Below are positions 3,617 to 6,251 of a stretch of DNA of 6,251 nucleotides, piece by piece. Both the position numbers and the translations under genes were made by a program. Within the stretch, counting starts at the first letter, position 1. Every line of letters begins with the position of its first letter. The notes beneath the pieces are model-generated. The model was not told where the DNA came from and made no database searches. It saw only the letters and a list, made by a program, of their open reading frames with translations. The stretch comes from CAZFZQ01 sp964522845 (lineage in GTDB: Bacteria; Patescibacteriota; Patescibacteriia; GCA-002772895): the NCBI GenBank assembly GCA_964522845.1, contig CAZFZQ010000050.1, positions 1 to 6,251 on the forward strand, given 5' to 3'.

Positions 3617-5707
3617 ATGAACTTTAAGTTGAAATCAAAATTTCGCCCCGCCGGCGATCAGCCGCAAGCCATTGAAGCTTTGATTAGGGGTGTGGATAAG
3701 GGCAACCGCATGCAAACGCTTCTGGGTGTAACCGGTTCGGGCAAGACTTTTACCGTGGCCAATGTGATAGCCAAAATCAACCGGCCCGCTCTTGTCATTG
3801 CCCACAACAAAACTTTGGCGGCCCAGCTTTGCCAGGAGTTCCGTGAATTTTTTCCTGACGCGGCTGTGCATTATTTTGTTTCTTATTATGACTATTACCA
3901 GCCCGAAGCGTACTTGCCCGGAAGCGACACATATATAGATAAGGAAGCCATGATCAACGACGAGATTGACCGTTTGCGCCACGCCGCCACCCAAGCGCTC
4001 CTCACGCGCCGCGACGTAATTATAGTAGCATCGGTTTCTTGCATTTACGGTTTGGGCGAGCCGGAAACATACGAAGCGATAAATTTGCATTTGAAAAAAG
4101 GCGGAGAATTTCTACGCCGGGAAATTTTAACCCGGCTTACGGAGATGCAATTCAACCGCACTAACACGGATTTGAAAAGAGGGGACTTTCGTTTGCGCGG
4201 CGATATTTTGGAAATCATGCCCGTGAATGAAGAAATCATTTATCGCTTAGAAATCGACGATGGTAAAATTTCAGAAATCGTTTTGATTGATCCAGTATCT
4301 CGCAACATTAAGTCGTACGAAACTGACGCCTGGATTTTTCCGGCTAAGCATTTTATTACTTTGGGCCCGGAGCGCGAACGGGCTATTCGCGCTATTCAAA
4401 AAGAATTGGACGAGCGCCTCCAATTTTTTGAAACCAATGGAAAATTTTTGGAAGCCGAACGCTTGGCGCGGCGCACAAAATATGATTTGGAAATGATCCG
4501 CGAAATGGGCTATTGCCACGGCATTGAAAATTATTCGCGCCATTTGTCCGGCCGTAAAACTGGCGAATCGCCGTCCACGCTGCTGGATTATTTCCCAGAA
4601 GGATTTTTAACCGTGATTGATGAATCGCACGTGACCGTTCCGCAGATCGGCGGGATGTATGAAGGCGACGCGTCGCGCAAACGCGCTTTGATTGAATATG
4701 GCTTTCGCCTGCCGTCAGCCGCGGACAACCGCCCGTTAAAATTTTCTGAATTTGAGAAAAAAATCGGGCAGGCCCGCCTTGACTCGCTCGCCTCGTCTCC
4801 GACGATTCGGAGCGGGCGTCAGGCGAGGCAGGTTATTTTCACTTCTGCTACGCCGGCTGATTATGAAAAGAAAAACAGCGCGCAAACCGTTCTGCAAGTT
4901 ATCCGCCCCACCGGCCTGGTCGATCCAAAAATAACCGTTTTGCCAATAACGGAAACCGCAAAAAATCCGTCGCAAGTTGATGATTTGATTGCCCGCGTCA
5001 AAGAAAAGACCGCCAAAAATGAACGCGTCCTTGTGACCACGCTCACCAAAAAAATGGCCGAAGATTTAACTGACTATTTGAAAGATGAAAATATCAAGGT
5101 GAACTATATTCATAGCGATATTAAAGCGTTGGATCGCATCAAAATTTTAACGGAATTTCGCCGCGGAAAATTTGATTGTTTGGTGGGGGTAAATCTTTTG
5201 CGCGAAGGGCTGGATTTGCCGGAAGTGACTATGGTCGCGATACTGGATGCGGACAAAGAAGGGTTTTTGCGCTCTGAGACTTCGCTCATCCAAACTATCG
5301 GCCGCGCCGCCCGCAATGTGTTTGGCGAAGTTGTTTTGTACGCCGACAATATTACCGGTTCAATGAAGCGGGCGATTGGCGAAACGGAACGCCGCCGCGT
5401 TTTGCAATTGGCTTATAATAAAAAACACAACATCACTCCGCAAACGATTATTAAAAAAATTAAAGACATTCTGCCTGCCCTTCGTAGCTCGCAGAGCGAA
5501 GAATGGGCCGGAAAGATATTGGCGCTGGACTCCGCCCCATTCTTCGCTAAAGCTACGAATGGCAGGCCGCAAAAAGGCCGCCGCGTGGCTGATATTATCA
5601 AAGAAAAAGAAATGCAGATGAAAGAATCGGCGCGCGCTTTGGACTTTGAAACCGCGGCTATTTTGCGGGATGAAATTAAATTTTTAAAAAAAAGAAGTAA
5701 AAAATAA
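3617..5707 (+). CDS. uvrB: Excinuclease ABC subunit B
   Basis: UvrB, the damage-verifying helicase-like subunit of UvrABC nucleotide excision repair. It is loaded by UvrA, pries apart the strands at the lesion, then recruits UvrC. Walker A GVTGSGKT is at 37-44, the damage-probing beta-hairpin region YYDYYQPEAYLPGSDTYI at 90-107, the VIDESH box at 333-338, SATP at 410-413, QTIGRAARN at 559-567, and a C-terminal UVR motif for UvrC contact at about 657-692. The start fits the family N-terminus (FRPAGDQPQAIEAL at 9-22). At 696 residues it is longer than the usual 660-670. Two in-frame palindromic insertions explain the excess: residues 386-405 immediately before the SATP strand and about 621-656 between helicase core and UVR motif. 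All catalytic motifs are intact, so the protein is probably active. It is transcribed alone from a strong promoter. Confidence 0.98.
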   Translation: MNFKLKSKFRPAGDQPQAIEALIRGVDKGNRMQTLLGVTGSGKTFTVANVIAKINRPALVIAHNKTLAAQLCQEFREFFPDAAVHYFVSYYDYYQPEAYLPGSDTYIDKEAMINDEIDRLRHAATQALLTRRDVIIVASVSCIYGLGEPETYEAINLHLKKGGEFLRREILTRLTEMQFNRTNTDLKRGDFRLRGDILEIMPVNEEIIYRLEIDDGKISEIVLIDPVSRNIKSYETDAWIFPAKHFITLGPERERAIRAIQKELDERLQFFETNGKFLEAERLARRTKYDLEMIREMGYCHGIENYSRHLSGRKTGESPSTLLDYFPEGFLTVIDESHVTVPQIGGMYEGDASRKRALIEYGFRLPSAADNRPLKFSEFEKKIGQARLDSLASSPTIRSGRQARQVIFTSATPADYEKKNSAQTVLQVIRPTGLVDPKITVLPITETAKNPSQVDDLIARVKEKTAKNERVLVTTLTKKMAEDLTDYLKDENIKVNYIHSDIKALDRIKILTEFRRGKFDCLVGVNLLREGLDLPEVTMVAILDADKEGFLRSETSLIQTIGRAARNVFGEVVLYADNITGSMKRAIGETERRRVLQLAYNKKHNITPQTIIKKIKDILPALRSSQSEEWAGKILALDSAPFFAKATNGRPQKGRRVADIIKEKEMQMKESARALDFETAAILRDEIKFLKKRSKK
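4767..4832. repeat. Palindromic in-frame insertion 1 in uvrB, bounded by GGCAGG direct repeats
   Basis: The direct repeat GGCAGG occurs at 4767-4772 and 4827-4832, exactly 60 bases apart. The 60 bases add 20 codons between Q385 and V406. Removing one unit gives FEKKIGQVIFTSATP, the expected UvrB sequence. The insert is palindromic: CTCCGA/TCGGAG around a CGAT loop (4797-4812), and an imperfect outer stem pairs 4772-4783 with 4818-4829 with bulged bases. GC content is clearly above the surrounding gene. At least two other frames, one on each strand, are also free of stops across it. Confidence 0.8.
5473..5567. repeat. Palindromic in-frame insertion 2 in uvrB
   Basis: Inverted arms 5473-5507 and 5536-5567 pair over 7, 9 and 13 bases (29 pairs), interrupted by one mismatch and one small internal loop, around a 28-base centre. 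It is translated as about residues 621-656, including LRSSQSEEW from the left arm and PFFAKATNGRP from the right. The reverse strand reads the left arm as PFFALRATKG, nearly the same peptide, because of the palindrome. Four of the six frames are open across the element. It lies in the flexible stretch between helicase core and UVR motif, where extra length should be tolerated. Confidence 0.85.
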
Positions 5708-5714
5708 ATTTTAC

Positions 5715-5756
5715 AATATGACAAAAGTACTACGATCGTAGTACTTTTGTCATATT
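5715..5756. terminator. Perfect 42-base palindrome after uvrB
   Basis: All 21 positions on each side of the centre (5735/5736) are complementary, with no spacer. It starts eight bases after the uvrB stop. Inner arms hold AAAA and TTTT flanking GTACTAC/GTAGTAC, so a hairpin with a GATC loop followed by a short T-tract is possible on both strands. The likely role is the uvrB terminator. The exact symmetry would equally suit binding of a dimeric protein. Confidence 0.65.
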
Positions 5757-5776
5757 CTTTAAATAAGAAAAATAGT

Positions 5777-5807
5777 AAAAAAATTGCCCCATCATTTAAG
5801 ATGGGGC
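5777..5807 (-). terminator. Leftward intrinsic terminator for the GC-rich tail genes
   Basis: On the minus strand GCCCCATC pairs with GATGGGGC (5800-5807 with 5786-5793, 8 pairs, loop of 6), followed by AA and seven T (5777-5783). The T-tract is on the left, so it stops transcription coming from the minus-strand genes at 5855-6251. It lies at the boundary between the 45% GC and GC-rich parts of the window. Confidence 0.8.
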
Positions 5808-5854
5808 GTGCCTCGAGGTGTCGAGGGCTTGGTGGGTGGAAAAGAGCGGGGGGG

Positions 5855-6133
5855 CTAGGGGCGCTCGCCGCGGGAGCACTCGGCCGCGGACAGGGCGGCG
5901 AGCTCGTCTGACGAGATCTCCTCACCGGTTCCGCTGTTCAGCCCTTGCCGGTGGAGCGTTCGCTCCACCACGGCTCCTTGGGCGAACCAGGCCTCGTCGC
6001 GAGCACTGAAGACCATCTCGGTCTCGTCGACGACGGTGATCTCGGGCGCCAGCAGAGCGCTCGCGATCGCCTCGTCTGCCATGGCGCGAAACTCGGCCGC
6101 TTCGCGACCAACCAAACATCGGTACTCTCTCAT
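5855..6133 (-). CDS. Hypothetical 92-residue acidic protein in the GC-rich tail
   Basis: I recognise no family. Start choice: GAGGAG (6139-6144) lies five bases before the ATG at 6133, and this ATG overlaps the stop of the upstream frame as ATGA, so an in-frame ATG at 6196 is unlikely. Codon third positions are overwhelmingly G or C, unlike every gene to the left, and this supports real coding. The protein starts MREYRCLVGREAAEFRAMADEA (its first 22 residues read helix-like), then a beta-like stretch EITVVDETEMVF (31-42), W49, and a second helical, acidic part (EEISSDELAALSAAE, 71-85). It has no signal peptide or membrane segment. It may be a phage, plasmid or actinobacterium-like gene; that is a guess from base composition. 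Confidence 0.7.
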   Translation of the reverse strand: MREYRCLVGREAAEFRAMADEAIASALLAPEITVVDETEMVFSARDEAWFAQGAVVERTLHRQGLNSGTGEEISSDELAALSAAECSRGERP

Positions 6134-6251
6134 GGGGTCTCCTCGTTGATGGGTCGGGAATAGATGTAGACCGGCGCCGAGGTCGGCACGGTCCAACAGG
6201 AACAGCGGTTGTCAGAGCTGACGCGCTTGCGCGGCGCCAGCTTCGGCGGAA
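6130..6251 (-). CDS. C-terminal end of an unidentified protein, cut by the window edge
   Basis: An open frame enters from the right edge and ends at TGA (6130-6132), giving the last 39 residues of a protein. They read PPKLAPRKRVSSDN, then RCSCWTVPTSAPVY and IYSRPINEETP. The TGA overlaps the ATG of the next gene in the four-base arrangement ATGA (6130-6133), the usual sign of translational coupling, and the Shine-Dalgarno of that gene lies within this frame. GC-rich codon usage matches the downstream gene. Nothing in this short tail identifies a family. Confidence 0.6.
   Translation of the reverse strand, partial: PPKLAPRKRVSSDNRCSCWTVPTSAPVYIYSRPINEETP

Noticed and set aside
3635..4090. 151-codon open frame on the minus strand
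   Set aside because: It lies wholly inside uvrB, whose family motifs are intact; the reverse frame has no recognisable protein features.
5811..5826. CCTCGA/TCGAGG hairpin just past the composition break
   Set aside because: Only six pairs without a T-tract in GC-rich DNA; could easily be chance.
5413..5925. 170-codon open frame on the minus strand spanning the uvrB end and the GC-rich border
   Set aside because: It crosses the uvrB C-terminus, a 42-base palindrome and a terminator and has low-complexity proline/serine-rich content; openness comes partly from the palindromic insertion.
5950..5969. Inverted repeat GGTGGAGCG/CGCTCCACC inside the 92-residue gene
   Set aside because: Nine pairs with a two-base loop, in a high-GC coding region; no supporting context.
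6134..6196. Upstream ATG extending the 92-residue protein to 113 residues
   Set aside because: The internal ATG at 6133 has a good Shine-Dalgarno and overlaps the stop of a coding-like upstream frame as ATGA; the extension would overlap that gene.

Overview
The window reads as a piece of a small-genome bacterium of the Candidate Phyla Radiation (Patescibacteria, probably Parcubacteria-like). This is an inference. It rests on compact gene packing, a stand-alone DUF5679 zinc-ribbon gene, a VIT-type transporter and M24 peptidase pared down to their cores, a tRNA without an encoded CCA end, and promoters placed almost on top of start codons. All stops in the main part are TAA or TAG and no in-frame TGA occurs in its genes, so the window gives no sign of the recoded-UGA lineages but does not test it strictly.

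Layout from left to right. The 5'-truncated end of a tRNA-dihydrouridine synthase gene (dus, 1-977, +) meets a VIT/CCC1-type metal transporter (957-1454, -) tail to tail with a 21-base overlap. A single-domain M24 metallopeptidase (1515-2255, -) lies upstream of the transporter, separated by an intrinsic terminator whose T-tract runs into the transporter promoter. The stretch 2320-2592 has no gene. It holds a chain of hairpins and degenerate copies of the 3' end of the neighbouring tRNA-Gln(UUG) (2589-2659, -). An unrecognised 112-residue protein (2757-3095, +), a 62-residue DUF5679 zinc ribbon (3316-3504, +) and a full-length uvrB (3617-5707, +) follow, each with its own visible promoter. A perfect 42-base palindrome and a leftward-facing terminator separate uvrB from a GC-rich tail (about 5808-6251). 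The tail carries two translationally coupled minus-strand genes of unknown function, the upstream one cut by the window edge.

The most unusual content is a set of palindromic elements lying inside genes. One is in dus (692-767) and two are in uvrB (4767-4832 and 5473-5567). Each adds roughly 20-35 residues at a linker or domain edge, keeps the reading frame, leaves the catalytic motifs intact, and stays free of stop codons in several frames. The first uvrB element is bounded by a 6-base direct repeat exactly 60 bases apart; deleting one unit restores the family sequence. This resembles the protein-coding palindromic elements known from Rickettsia, here probably in a patescibacterial genome. 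The 2359-2546 intergenic element, bounded by inverted copies of a tRNA T-arm, may belong to the same biology.

Functionally the main genes do not form one pathway. They cover tRNA modification (dus), metal transport (VIT), peptide turnover (M24), translation (tRNA-Gln) and nucleotide excision repair (uvrB). The GC-rich tail differs so strongly in composition that it is either acquired DNA or an assembly junction; sequence alone cannot decide.
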